Source: Archilochus colubris
Lineage: Eukaryota; Chordata; Aves; Apodiformes; Trochilidae
Length of the DNA stretch: 64,000 bases
Assembly: GCA_023079485.1 (NCBI GenBank)
Contig: CM041108.1
Span: 3,844,001 to 3,908,000 of the forward strand
Reading direction: 5' to 3'
This document shows, piece by piece, positions 22,881-35,559 of this stretch. Below the pieces are notes generated by a model. The model was given only the letters and a program-made list of their open reading frames with translations. It made no database searches and had not been told where the DNA came from. Position 1 is the stretch's first letter; every line of letters begins with the position of its first letter. A program made the translations under genes and the position numbers.

Positions 22881-25800
22881 TTAACAAATGGTGTTCATTA
22901 AGGGTTTGATCCTCCTCCCATTTGCCTCTTTGGTAAATCTGCCACTGGTTTTACTAGAGCAGGTTCAGATAGTGATTAAATACAAGTTTACCACTGAGGA
23001 CAAGATAGGGATTTATGGCCAAACACTGCAGTCTGTTTCCAGAGCACCACAAAAATACCAAGGGACAAAATGGCAACTGTACCTACAAAAGGAAAAATGG
23101 TTTTGACACAAATCTTCATCTTTGTAGTTTTTAAAGATGCAAGAGCTCCTTTGTAGTCCTTGGGATTGATGTCAGGCTCCTTGGGGTCAGTAGGAATCTT
23201 TCAAATGATTTCAAGGGCCTTGGATCAAGCCAAACTGCTCATAAAAAGTCAAGGACTAGACATAGATTTGGGGAGGGGCAAAGAGGTCATTCGGTTAAAA
23301 AAAAAAAAAGTGGATTTTGTGAATTTCTGCTGGTTTTATCAGGTGCTTTTTGAATGCAGCTCAGTCTGTATTATCTGCAAGATTTGATGTCACTGCAGTA
23401 TCTCAAGCTGCACCGATAAAGGGATCTCACAACATATTCTTAACACAAACCATGTAGAGAGTTTTGGAAGGTTTAGTCTCTGGATTAACTGAGTGGAAAA
23501 TGTCTTTCTTTGTAGCTACAGATGGCTCATAACACAGGGGAAGAATCTGGAGGAAAAAATCACTACCTCTTTGTCTTTTCAACTTCATTAGGCTTTCCAA
23601 AGCTCTGAACAATATCGGTCATAAAATGAGAGAGAAGGGACAGAGTACTGTTATTTTTCATATTTTCTCATTCTTTTTTATTTTCATCCTGTTTTTCCAA
23701 ACAGAAAACATTCAATGCATTTCTCATTTTAAAAATATGAGTATGAGGGAGGAGGAAAAAAAAAATCAAAGACTTTGTATCTTTTATTTTATAGGAGAGG
23801 CTAATGCTAAATCTAGCAAGCCACCTTGCAAAGAAGAAGAAAAGGTTATACACCCAATTCAAGCAGTTTGAAATTTGAAATAGAATTTCAAGCAATGCAA
23901 AGTAGCAATCTGATGATATTTGATTTCCTTTTTGTTTTGTTTGTTCTCCATGAGGTTTGTCCTCAGAAGGAGTTTGATTCCTGATGTGCTGTGGTGAGAT
24001 GGCTGAGTATCTGGTATCATGGGAACTCAAGCTCCCCTCTGAAGAGTCATGCTTCATTATGACTATCATCAAAATCAAAATAGCAACATTTTTGCTGACT
24101 GTATTGCTAATCCAATGGAGACTGGAGAGAGAGGGGTAGGTGGGTGGGCAGAGAGAAAGCATAGCAGTGATAATGTCACTTAGCTGGGAACAGGATCTCT
24201 TCCTGTATAAGATTAAGTTATCAAATTAAAGTCTAGTGCCATGATCAAGAAACTCAATTCTCCATATGATATAATTGCCAGTCTGGGCCAAATTTATCCT
24301 TGATAGAAAGCCATCTGTGTTTATAATTCTGTCCAGGTTGGAGTGGGACTCTTGGTAGTGACAGGACCACCACCAGCAAGATATCTGGATGTGGATAACA
24401 TTACTCAAATGTGTAGGGATTTTTTTTTTCCCTTTTAATTTCTCAAGCCCCTACAGTAAAAGGGTTGTGCGTCCATGACAGAACATTTACCAGTGAGAAG
24501 ACATCTCCACTTTGTGGGAAAATGAAAAACTAGCCCAGGCAGCTATTGCAAAGGAAATCTGTAGCCTGGGTTTGTAGCACATTAATAATATAACGAGTGA
24601 CCTTTCTGAAGACAAGAAATGTGGAGAATTGATTGTCCTACCCAGGAGCCATGCAGAACTATAGATTGGTTATTTTCAGACTGATCTTTGTTGTGGTCAC
24701 ATCTTTGGCCAGTGCAAACTCAGTGTGGGTATAGTTTAGTCTGGTTAAATCCAAATGCAGCTGAGTAACTAGAACAATGCCTTGGTCTGGCTGCCAAAGG
24801 TACAGCTGCTGGGGCTGTGCTTGAGTGTTGCTGAGTTTCTCCTAAAATCAAGGTAAAAGTCTAATTTGTTTAACAGTAGAATCTCCTTTTTCCAGACTAT
24901 AAATACATATATGGACACACACTTGATTTTTTTTTTATTATGATCTGAGAGGAGGATGGTGATCCAGGGCTGCAGAACTTTTTAGCATTCTGAATAATTT
25001 CATACTTTATTAGGGAATAAAAATCCCAGAGCCTAATGTCCTCCTTTATTTGGAATTAATCCCAAGGGCAGCTCCACCTTTTACTGCTAAGAAAACCCAA
25101 GGATCTAAGGCAATCTGCTGGGTCAGCTTTGCTGCTGGGTTTCTCCAGCCTGAGAATCTGAGTTTTTAGTGGCTTTCCAGGTTATGCTCGGAAATCAGAG
25201 AGGGTTGTGTCCCATCTGTAGAAAACCCAAACTCTCCCTGGAAAATCCTTTGATTTTTGCAAGCTAGCAGGATTCAGAAACCTGATTTTCTTGATGATCT
25301 CTATCTTACCTAGTAACCACCTGGCTCTCCCATGCCTTTCCACTCCCTGAAGGCAAATGGGACAAAGAAATGGGACATGATTTGTTGCAGGCCAAGGAAG
25401 AGATAGAGGAAATGTAATGCTTCTGATTTCTCTCTCACAGTGATGTCCTCCCATAAGTTCTAAGGGAGTAACAGATCCTCCAGTCCCCTGTCAGACCTGT
25501 CTGTTTGTCCCTGTGCCTAAAATTTGTTGCCAAGTCCTCTCTTTCCTCAAGAATCCAACCAGATGGCAGTGTCCCTGTGGCACCCATCATTAAATAGTGC
25601 CACTTGCTCTAAATTCCCCCTAAAATGGAGCTTTATCTACCCAGGACTATAAACTTCCATTGCAAGAGGATAACCAGGAAGGTTAATTTGGGGAGCAAAC
25701 AACTGGCAAGAAACTTAGTGGGTAATTTACAAATTGGGTTTCCTGCCTGGGGGCAGGAAAGTGTTTGGTGCCCAGGAGTGGGGTGGATGGGCTGTTTCCT

Positions 25801-27039
25801 GCCTGGATCCAGGAATTATACACACAATCCATTAGAGAGATGCCAAATCATCTGAACCTGTCAGATCCCAACCACGCTCTTTTAAGAGCCAATTTGTTTT
25901 CCTGCCAGATCGATGTCCTTATCTGTAATTGCACAGGGCATGAATGGCACCCAATAACCAGTTAATATTCAGTTCCATTCCATGGCAGGGTGGGGAGCAG
26001 GGAAATGTCTTAATTTAAACATTTATTGTACAACTGTGAAAATGTCCTAGGTGAAATTAATTGAAGCTCAGGGAGAATAACTTATAAATCACCTTGTCTG
26101 GCTTGCATAAAATGATATAAGGATATGCTGAAGCCTTATCAAGCTGGAGAAAGCTTTAACTCTAAGGTTACTGCTGCCTCCAAAATGGAAAAAATGTGAG
26201 TCCTACAGGTTATGGGATAAAGGGAGGACTGATCTAAATAATAATCCACAAGTTTTTACTGTTGTTTTGCACTTTCCCAACATCTCTCTGCATCACTTTG
26301 TGTGAGACAATCAGAGTGTAGCATTGATACTGTCAACCATTCATCCCTGGTACTTCAGCAGCACTTTAGAGAGGGGTAATAATCCCATCAGACTGTGCTT
26401 TTCACAGCACAAGTATCACCAGAAAATGGAAAAACAACCACAGCAGCATTAGCAGAATAGGATATAAACAATTCTGGCTAAAATAGAAGATGGAAATGAG
26501 GCAGGCTAATGGGGAATTTGAAGAGCATATGAAGAGGCAAACAACTTGCAGAGAATTCAGTGATTTTCTGGAAACAGTGGGACTGCAGAGGAAATACTTT
26601 TTATACTTTTCTTCAGGGAAAATAACAATACTGCTGACCAAACCAAAAGCCATACTCCTGACTCTTAGGGCAATGTATAGAAGGGGGGGGAGATGCAAGG
26701 CTGGGGTGGGCTCTGTCTGATAGTTGTTTTCTCACTCAGCATTGTGGAGGCCTGGCTTGTGGCTCCTTCCTGCTGCCATAACATGAACAGGGAAAGAGCA
26801 AGAAGTTGCAAGAACCAAAAAAAGGGCCTACCTGTGATTTGTGGAGGACGTGGCTGAGCTGGTGAAAAGAAAAAAACAACCTGATAATCCTGCTCAAATC
26901 AAAGGCTGCCTCTTTGGAAAGATTCATCCTGCATATTGCAAATCAGCAAGGCTTAATTAAGCCCTGGGCAGGCTGAATGAAGAGATTATTTAAAATAGAA
27001 TTCTGTATCAGCTACTTGATATGATACAGATGAAGCAAT
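22881..27039. other. Unique non-coding sequence, possibly part LINE near the right edge
   Basis: No gene is recognised. The 164-codon minus-strand frame at 23668-24162 has no known domain. Bases 25840-26170 are AT-rich and unique-looking. From about 26800 the text begins to resemble the upstream part of the CR1/L3-type LINE annotated next, so its true left end may lie a few hundred bases further left. Confidence 0.5.
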
Positions 27040-28200
27040 GCAGCTCCTGTAAAGGAAATTCACATCTCTATAGCAGACACTTTGCAACAGGTCAACACCC
27101 CAGTGAATAAAGGAGATCTGGTTGACATAATTTATATTGACATGCAGAAAGTCTTTGGACAAAGTCCCTAACAAGAGGCTGCCGAGGAAGCCAAGTACCC
27201 AAGGGCTGACTGGTAAAGCACTGTCATGGATTAGATGTGAGTAAAAATCCCCCCCTCAGACAGCCACCCCAAGAAGGGAAGTAAATGATCCATTTCTCAG
27301 CTTGGCAAAAAAAATCAGGGTTGAGTTGGAAAAGTGCAAAGCAAAGCAGGAAAAGCTGATTTGGGGGGAGCTGAATGGTTTTAATGGAAGCCTGCAAAAG
27401 GGAAACCTGGGGGACAGGGTGGAAATTCCTGGCTGATGACTCCAAGGGGCTCTTCAAAAGAGTATCTGGACAACCCATATCTATCTAAGTTATCACTGAA
27501 GGGAGAAAAAAAAAGTCTGTAACCCAACAGTTCAATGGCATCAGTGTTCAGCAGTGGCTGAGAAAAACAGCAGTGAAGTGGTAGGGGAAAAAAAACCCAA
27601 CTATGGAACATGATATTGAAAATATGAAGATATTCTATCAGTGTCCCATGATATTGGTCACTCCTTTGCAAGCAGGATACAGAATAAATAGAAACAGCTG
27701 GGAGACAAACAAGAGGAATAATTAGAGGCTTGGAAAAGTTCTCAAAAGAATAATTTCTTGAAAGAGATTGTTCAAATGAGAGAACATAGAAGTAAATAAT
27801 AAAAGGAGCAGAGAAGGTGAATTGCAGTGCATTCAAACCAGTTAAAAAGAGCTTGGTTTTGTACAGTTTACAAAAACCTGTGGAGTTCTTTGTCTCTTGA
27901 CATGGCTGAGGCCAGGAATCTGGTGGGATTGAAAAATTCATTGAACATTTGTACAGTGAATGGAAACATCTGCAGTGAAATGGGTGGGATGCTATTCTTA
28001 GAAAAGACCCTCCAGCAGCCCTCTTTGGGGCATGGTTTAAATAGAAACTGAGGAAAAGATTGGGAAGAAACTTCCTTATTAAGGTTTTCTGCTGAGATCC
28101 AGGAGGGGTTATGTACTTTCTGCTGATATATTTGCTTGTCAGTGTCAGGTCATTGCATTAGGTTAGCCAGGAGCCTACAGAACTATGGCAATGCATGGTT
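27040..28200 (+). mobile_element. Decayed CR1/L3-type LINE fragment (RT region and 3' end)
   Basis: Around 27118-27190 the plus strand reads like the CR1/L3 reverse-transcriptase stretch: 'aggtcaacac' and 'ggttgacataatttatattg', then a translated YIDMQKVFGQSP where active CR1 has YLDFQKAFDKVP, ending in an in-frame stop. Further on, 27875-27950 matches the 3' part ('gtggagttctttgtctc...gaggccaggaatctggtgggattgaaaaattcattgaacatt'). Bases 28055-28075 give 'gggaagaaacttccttat', and 28175-28195 resembles the terminal 'ctatggcaatgc'. Order and orientation agree across the whole span. Many stops and frameshifts show it is dead and old. LINEs of this type copy themselves by target-primed reverse transcription. 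The match is from memory of the consensus. Confidence 0.75.
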
Positions 28201-29083
28201 TTTATTGCAGAATATTGCCACATTGTCCAAGTTTTTGTGAAAGGAAGGGTAGTTCAGGAGTGAACTGAAGTTTATCCGAGTTGCAGCATGGCATCATCAG
28301 TGCACATCTGTACACAAGTGCTTCAGGCAGTAGTTGAACAAGTTTATAACACTCAATTAAGATTTATGGCACAGGTATAAAGAAGGGCTGCACTAAATGA
28401 CAGAGGGAGATTATTTGTGGTTACTCTTAATAGGGGAGGATGAGACTCCTGCACAATTCTCAAACTATTTGCCCAGTTGAGAAAGAACAGAAAATAAAGT
28501 AGAATATTTGTTTCAATGTTGGTTTGTTGGGTTTTTTTGTTTTTTAATTAAGCAGAAAGATAGCATTTGTCCAGTGTGAGGAGAAAACCATGCTCAGCTG
28601 AGATGGAGAGGAGGTACCCAGAGGTACAGGTGATACCCATGGGGTGCAGTGCTGGGGGTCCTGGCAACCCCTTGGCCCTGCCAGGGGGCAATCCCAGATT
28701 TATTGAGTGTCCCTGGATCAAAGAAACCTGGGGAGTCTAAAATTCAAGAGCCCAAACCCCATTCCTAGGAAAGAAAAGAAACAAGAGCAAAAGAGTGAAG
28801 CCCCAAACCAGAATTCCAAGATGAGCTGAAATTCAGTGACACAGGTGGTAAATTAGACAGCTTCTTGCCACCTCCTCCTGGGGTGCTTAACTTTGAACTT
28901 TTTCAATATAAATAGTACTAAAATTGCACACAGGTAGGGCTTTTATGGGCAGAGTTTGCAAATTGCTGCCACAGATCAGGACACTGACACTCCTGTCCAC
29001 CTTCATACCAAAAATGTATGAGCCAGGAGAGAGAATCAGGTCTGTAAATAAAGCACAGAAAGAAAGCACAAAAAAAAGCAAGC
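28201..29083. other. Unique non-coding sequence
   Basis: No gene is recognised. It is ordinary sequence that becomes A/G-rich at the right as it approaches the purine tract. Confidence 0.6.
28678..28691 (+). promoter_or_regulatory. Possible CTCF-binding motif, weak
   Basis: CTGCCAGGGGGCAA matches 11 of 14 positions of the CTCF core CCASYAGRKGGCRS, including an intact central CAGGGGGCA. CTCF is a zinc-finger protein that anchors chromatin loops. Chance matches at this level are common. Confidence 0.25.
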
Positions 29084-29516
29084 AAGAGAAAGAGAGAAAG
29101 AAATAGAGAGAGAAAGAGAGAAAGAAAGAAAGAAAGAGAGAAAGAAAGAGAGAAAGGAAAGAGAGGAGAGGAAGAAAGGAAGAGAGGAAGAAAGGAAGAG
29201 AGGAAGAAAGGAAGAGAGGAAGGAAGAGAGGAAGGAAGAGAGGAAGAGAGGAAGAAGGAGGAAGGAGGAAGGGAGGAAGGGAGGAAGGGAGGAAGGAGGA
29301 AAGGAAGAGGAAGAAGGAAGGAGGAAGGGAGGAAGGAGGAAGGAAGGAAGAAAGGAAGGAAGGAAGGAAGGAAGGAAGGAAGGAAGGAAGGAAGGAAGGA
29401 AGAGGAAGGAAGGAAGGAAGGAAGGAAGGAAGGAAGAGGAAAAGGAAGAGGAAGGAAGGAAGGAAGGAAGGAAGGAAGGAAGGAAGGAAGGAAGGAAGGA
29501 AGGAAGGAAGGAAGGA

Positions 29517-29588
<72 letters not shown>

Positions 29589-29711
29589 AGGAGGAAGGGA
29601 GAAAGGAAGGGAGGAAGGGAGGAAGGAGGAAGGGAGGAAGGAGGAAGGAGGAAGGAGGAAGGAGGAAGGAAGGAAGGGAGGAAGGAAGGAAGGAAGGAAG
29701 GAAGGAAGGAA

Positions 29712-29753
<42 letters not shown>

Positions 29754-29759
29754 AAAGAA
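29084..29759 (+). repeat. Compound (GGAA)n/(GAAA)n polypurine tract
   Basis: About 676 bases of tetranucleotide-based purine repeat. Bases 29105-29759 (655 bases) contain no pyrimidine at all. The order is: irregular GA/GAAA (to about 29160); a 16-bp GAGAGGAAGAAAGGAA-type unit repeated about three times (29168-29218); GGGAGGAA-rich (29250-29340); nearly pure GGAA (to about 29515); pure GAAA (to 29588); GGGAGGAA-rich again (to 29680); GGAA; and GAAA (29714-29757). The minus-strand frames of 292 and 252 codons that cross it (repeated FLPSFLPS/FFLSFFLS) are repeat artefacts, not membrane proteins. Such tracts can form triplex DNA and are prone to length change. Confidence 0.97.
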
Positions 29760-32700
29760 CAGCATCCTATTCGATCAGAAAATATATCAGGCAAAATAGT
29801 AAAAGGGCCTGGGATAAAATATACGTGTGTGTGTATTACAGGGAATTTTTCTCTGTTTTGAAATCCAGATCAGCTCAACAGGAAAATAAAATGCTGAGCC
29901 ACCACACAAACCTCTTGTCTCTCTTTTCTGTGTCCACTCTTCCTCCCAGAGCAGCATTTCCTTTCCTCCTGTTGAGGCAGCAGCAACCAAAGTGAACGTT
30001 CATATGTGTGCTGAGGCATTTGTCCCTGGAAAAATAACATCTCTCCTTCTATTAACGTTTTAATTAATCCCTTTTAGTTATGAAATGTAACTTTACATTA
30101 CATAAAAAAAAAAATTACATGCAGTCTCTTAATCTGCTAATCCTTTCTCCAGACAAGCTGGGTCTTTTTAAATCAACTGCCATTTTATCAACCCAATGGA
30201 GCAGAGATCCGGACTCAACTCTATTCAACAATACATTCTTTTCATGAGAGACTGGCCTAGCTAATATGACACCACAAAGGGCTTGAGGAATTCCAAATAC
30301 CCAGCTCTTTGGATTAAAAGCATAATAATCCCATGCAGTTTTTTGTTCGGAATTGATAGAATGGTTGTATAGTGAGTCACACTTGTTTGAACTTATCAAA
30401 GTAACAATATATCAAGCCTTTCCTTGGATGATATTTTATTTTCTCAGGTTGATTCAGCTTCTTTCAAGTGTTTTTTTTGTTGTTTTTTTTTTTTAAAAAA
30501 AAAAGCGTGTATTTATGGCTACCAAATGCCCCTGCAGTTAAACAATTAAAACATATAATTAAGCACAGGATCTGATAGCTCCTGGTTTCTGATTAGATTT
30601 CTATACAGTTTTTATATAGACATAAGCATTGTTTTTACCTAAACAGGAACAGCAGCACAGCACACGGGGTGTACCAGTGTAAAAGTGATTTATACTCTTT
30701 TATACTTATATATACCCTTATGTAATATGTGTATATATATAATATATGTAAAAATTCATATGTAAAAATACACACATACATTTATACTCCTTCCCCAGCC
30801 CCTGGGCAAGCCTTCCCCCTATTTCCAGGCTGTATCACGGAGCCAAAAGCAGGACAGCTTTTGTGTGTCAACAGGCCCATAGGGAGATGGAAAACAAGGC
30901 TGCTAGAATTAGTGGCCCAGTAGCCTTAATAAAACCCTGTGTGCAGCTAAAGCTTTGGAAGGAAAGGTGGGGATGGAGGTGCTGGTGCTGTATCCCCCCA
31001 CCCCAGTCCTGCTCCTCTAGGAATGGGCTCTCCCCACCCCCAGGAGGGGCCTGGAGATGTTTTCTGCCAGGCAGGGTGTAGTTTTCAGCTCCCATTAATG
31101 CTGTCCTGAGTCCAAGCTGAGCCCACACTCCTCCCTCTGCTCCCTCCCACTTTGCTCTGGATGAAGCAGAGGGAACCTGAAGCCCAAGGGTTTCTTTCCT
31201 GGAGGTTTTCTAAGCTGATTTCAAAAGCTTTCCCAGTTGCAATTCCAAACCAGATAACCTCCTCAAAGCAAAGGGAGATGTTCATTGCCACGTGGCAATG
31301 TTCTTGTTCTTTTATGACCAACATGTTTCCTGCCAGCATCCAAAAGACAATGAGCAAATTTCATGCCTGGGAGCTGGGAGGGAATGGGCTGGAGCTCAGG
31401 GTAAGGACCTGAGCTTCAGGACACATTGCAACTGGAAATACTCCATGGGCTCCAATAAACCAGCCTCAGGAGGGGACTGCTTGGCCATTTCTCTCTCTTT
31501 AGGCTTCCAGAAGAGGGAGAAGAAGTTCTTCCCTTTCCACTGAGCAGCAGAGGACACCCTGCAAGAGCTTTTCCCTCTGGTCATGGCCACGTATGAGAAG
31601 CAGGATCTCTGCTTCACCATCTCCCCAGTGCAGGAGTGTGGGAGAAGATCTGATTCTCATCACAGGGCAGCCAGAGTTCCCTGGTAGGAACCAAACCATC
31701 CAGAATCTGCCTGGTCCGTGGGGCTGAGTAGGGCATGGCCCCAAGGGGCCTCTAGGGATGCTCAAGTCACTTGCTGGCCTCCACGTTTTCTGTAAAATAA
31801 TCAGCCCTGAAAGAACCCTCCTGTACTGCTGCCATCTTATCCATGAAGTGCTCCAGGAGCAGAAATTTCTTGTGGCTGGACTGGGGAGTCCATGGTCATG
31901 TCCCTGCAGAGAACACAGAACTTCCTTTATTTTATTTATGTTTTTGTTTTCATTGTCATAACTCAAAGGAAGAGTTCCCACCCCTCCTACTCCATATGGC
32001 ACCTCACATGGGAACAATAGAGAGCTCCTCAGGGGTTTGTACTATAACTCCAGAATTCAGAAGCAAAGTATTCTCTAAGGAGCTGGTTAAATATTTCATC
32101 CCAATTATTTCAGTATTTCTACTGAATTTCAAACCTAAATACATTCACAGAAGAATTGGCAGTGCTGGAGTGAATATTTTTCATTTTTACTTTCCACCAA
32201 CTGTGGAGCTAACCAGAACATTTTGAAATTTGACTCCCTTGCCAATGCCTGCTGTAAGGAAGGGAAGTTTGGGAAGGGTGGTGGCAGAAATGTTTGCTAA
32301 TTTCTCTGTTTCTTCTCTTTTCAGTTCAAGGCCCAACTCCAAAACCAGGGAGCAACCTCCTCAGGCTAGAGGAATAAAAGTGTTAATGAGGAAGCAAGTA
32401 CAGTTTTAAACTTCAGTTCTTCCAAACACAGGGAAAAGAAGGAAGAGGAGCCACAGTTTTTCAGGCCAGATTAGAATGCCTTTTTTTTTTTGCCAAAATA
32501 AAACTATTTACATCCCTCCTTGAAGGAGAGATAGGTCCTTCCATCCTCCACTGGTGCCCCTTTAAAGAAATACCTCGTGACACTGCAGCTATAAATAAAA
32601 CCAAGGTGGAAATGGCTGGGTTTGTTTCTATGCCTGCTTTTGTATTCACATTTTTCAAGCATCCCAACCTTCTCCCCTTTGCCCCCCAACTCCTCTGTGA

Positions 32701-32879
32701 TGTGTAGTTATATAGAGAATATTTATAGTAGTCCTATTTCTAAGCAATTTTCACCACTGCCACACAGCAGGAAGAAATTGAGAAATTGCTGCTTGTTTAT
32801 TTATTTATTTCCCAGTGAAATACTGCACTTAATCCTGCACAAGGTGGAAATATATCCTGGATATATGGCATGTATTGAA
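29760..32879. other. Unique non-coding sequence
   Basis: No gene is recognised. Bases 30030-30630 are AT-rich, unique-looking sequence with TAAT words and few simple repeats, apart from A11 near 30103 and a T/A run at 30472-30504. Short TA-rich repeats lie at 30729-30770. The 172-codon minus-strand frame at 31499-32017 lacks any domain I can name. The 18-bp palindrome within this stretch is listed separately. Confidence 0.55.
31283..31300. promoter_or_regulatory. Perfect 18-bp palindrome centred on CACGTG
   Basis: The sequence cattgccacgtggcaatg equals its own reverse complement over all 18 bases. The core TGCCACGTGGCA is the kind of site bound by CREB3/CREB3L1- and XBP1-type bZIP factors. 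The inner CACGTG is an E-box for USF or MYC/MAX-type bHLH factors. About one perfect 18-bp palindrome per 260 kb is expected by chance under equal base use. Binding here is inferred, not shown. Confidence 0.5.
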
Positions 32880-32925
32880 ATATATATATATATATGAGTA
32901 CATATATGGATAGATAGATGCATGT
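32880..32925. repeat. (TA)8 with short GATA repeat
   Basis: A pure AT/TA run at 32880-32895 is followed by tatatgga and gatagatagatg. It is a small compound microsatellite. Confidence 0.85.
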
Positions 32926-35559
32926 TTGGGTGTGTATTTTAAATGCAGACCATATTGAATTCAATGTGGGACTTAAAAAGTGAGAGTTATTTTTATCTCT
33001 GCAGGAAATCAAGGGTTTGGGGTAATATTTAGGGGCAAGATGGTGGCCAGCTTATGCACCTCATCATTCACAAAGCTTTTTAGTCAAGTCAGGAGTGAAA
33101 CACTGGGGTTTTTTTCCTATGAGGAAGAGAATCCCAGTCCAAGTACAATGGATCCCACCCCATCCCAATCCCAAAGCCACTGCAGACCACTTGAAACCAG
33201 AGGAGCATCTCAGGGAAACAGAGGGTACACTGACCCAGCCCTGTGCCAGGTATTTGCTGTTGGCAACTCTTAATGGGATATCAGGCTTAATGACTAATTA
33301 AGGCCACATGGCCCTCTTAGTGATGTCTCTGCTGGGTTGCAGGAAGGGGAAGAGGTTTAAGGGGATGCCTGACACCAGGGCAGGAGCTGGGGAGGATTTT
33401 TGAAGTCCAGGTAGGATGGGGAGCTGCTTTCTGGATGGCTTCAGGGTATGAGACAGCCAGGGGTGATGTTCTGGGAGGGCACCTGGGTTCCACCTGGTGT
33501 GTTTGAAGGCCCAGATGAAAAGGAAACAAAATTTGGATAAGTGAGCTTGGCTTGTGCACTGCAAATGTGCATTTATTTATGGCTTGCTCCCCCAAAAAGG
33601 GAGGGCTCAGATGTTTCCATTTTTAAAATTAAGCCTGGTGGAGGTAGAAAAAGGGGAGGAGAAAGGGGAAGGGGAAAGGTTCAGGAAGTAGTTGAAGCAT
33701 CCCTGGGTGGTGGGTCCATCCCTGCTGCCTTAACCTTTGTGAGCTGGAGCCAGGAGCTGATGCTCAGAGGTCAAGAGCAACTTCAGGAGTGGCTGCAGAG
33801 ATTCTCAGAGCATGGTGGGAACTTCGGGCAACCCAGAGATGTTGTGCTTGCTACAGGTGGGCTTTGCTTCTATTTATTTGTCTCCATGCACTTCACATCC
33901 CCTGTCAGGGGGCTTTGGAACATCCTGGGACACTGAGTTCCCCAAGTGGGCTGTGTAAGAACCAGGTGTGGCTTTTATAAGATCTTTTTGTAAGTCAAAG
34001 TGGGAATTCTTTAGGATTGGGACTTCCCTGCTACACAGAGGACATGAAATATGGAATAGAACAGTAGCAGGTTTTGAGCTATTTTTTCTTGATTGTATTT
34101 GACAAGTCCTGTCTATCAGCTTAGGGAAATGAAAAAGAGCAAACATCTATCTCAGCCCTTATTTTTTTTTTTTTCCCCTTGGTATCAGGCAGCATCTGAA
34201 GGAAAGCACTATTATTTGAAAGGATTAGACCCTAAAGAATGTGCATGGGACATGAGTAGTATTGAAGCACAGTGGGTGATACCAGGAGCATCTGTGATCT
34301 AAGCAGCCCTCAGAAAGGCAAGGAAGAATGTGTGGCTGTTGCAATGGGTTCCCTGGAATGTCAAATGAACATGTGGGTGCCACAGGGTGCTGCTGAGAAT
34401 GCAGAAGTGTCTAGGTGGGCGCCAAGATATGCACTGAACAATATGAGAGATGCCATGCAAAGCTGCTGCAACAAAGAGAGGGATGGGGGTGGGGAGCAGG
34501 GTGCTGGAATTAAAACCTAGATTAAGCTCCCAGTATGTTTTGCTCTCACTTCTGAAGTATCTGTCTCATGCTGTTCTCCTCTTAATCTGTCAGTTACAGC
34601 TAATAGCTGATCAGAGCAGTTCTTTAATGAGTCAGCCAGATTGTTTGCATAAACAGTTGCTAAGCTGATGGAACCAACAGCAGTTTGATGCTGAATTCTC
34701 CCCCCATGGCTTACACCTGCACTCTCCCCTCTCTCCCACCCTCTGGGTTGTTTTCTGCCAGCAGGACACCTGAACAGGCAGGGCTGAGCAGTAGGTTGCT
34801 TTTTAAAAGGTATTTATACCCATGCAGCAGCCTTCTCCTTACCCATTTCACCTTCTCCCACCACCCAGATGAGATTTTGCAGCAAATGTAGTCCAGGATG
34901 AGACTTCAGGTGTAAGAATTCACAAGTAGAGCTTTGCTGGAGCACTGCCTTTTGCAGCTGGGTGTGAATTATGAAGCTCTGGTTTTCACCTCTGAGTGCC
35001 TTTATCAAGATTACAATAATAAAAGCAGTACCAGAAGAGCTAAGTGCAGAGCACAACTCAGAAGATTAAATTCTAATACTTTTCAGCATCCTCTGATGTA
35101 TGTACAACTTAAATATTGTTCTTTGAAGTGATTTAAGGCATTTCATATCAAGGTAATAGTTCTGTCTGAAAAACAAATGTTTGCAGTCTCTTTCATTAGT
35201 TACTATTATGAGAGATTCCAGCAAGCCAAGGCTTAGAGCTATACAGGTTCTGATCCAAATCTGATTTCCTTGGCCTCATCTCAGCACTATTAAAAAGGCT
35301 TCCCATTTATTCAGTGCCTTTTTTTTTTCTTTTTTTCTGTGACATTCTGAAAGCCCTTGATAAAAATTAATTAGCCTGTAATGCAAATCTGTCAAATTTG
35401 GAGAAAGAACCCAGGACTCTTTGGAGGTTTTGCTCTGCCTGGGCAGAAAGGCTCCCAGGGTGCAACTTGTCATGATGTGACCATGCTTCAAAATACACCT
35501 TTTTCAAACAGTTTTTACGTAGTGCTGTGTGGGCAAAGTGAGCATTCAATATTATTCTC
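32926..35559. other. Unique non-coding sequence
   Basis: No gene is recognised. The plus-strand frame at 33541-33936 (131 codons) has a lysine/glycine-rich low-complexity start made by an A/G-rich run (33635-33690: three GGGG runs) and no domain. A 13-base T run lies near 34162-34174, and T runs near 35319-35336. Confidence 0.6.

Noticed and set aside
27381..27941. Minus-strand frame of 186 codons, the longest not made of simple repeat
   Set aside because: It runs antisense through the CR1/L3-type LINE fragment, has no recognised domain and is best explained as chance.
28887..29794. Minus-strand frames of 292 and 252 codons rich in F, L, S and P that look like multi-pass membrane proteins
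   Set aside because: They are translations of the GGAA/GAAA purine tract in two overlapping frames. The composition follows the repeat exactly and there is no non-repetitive domain.
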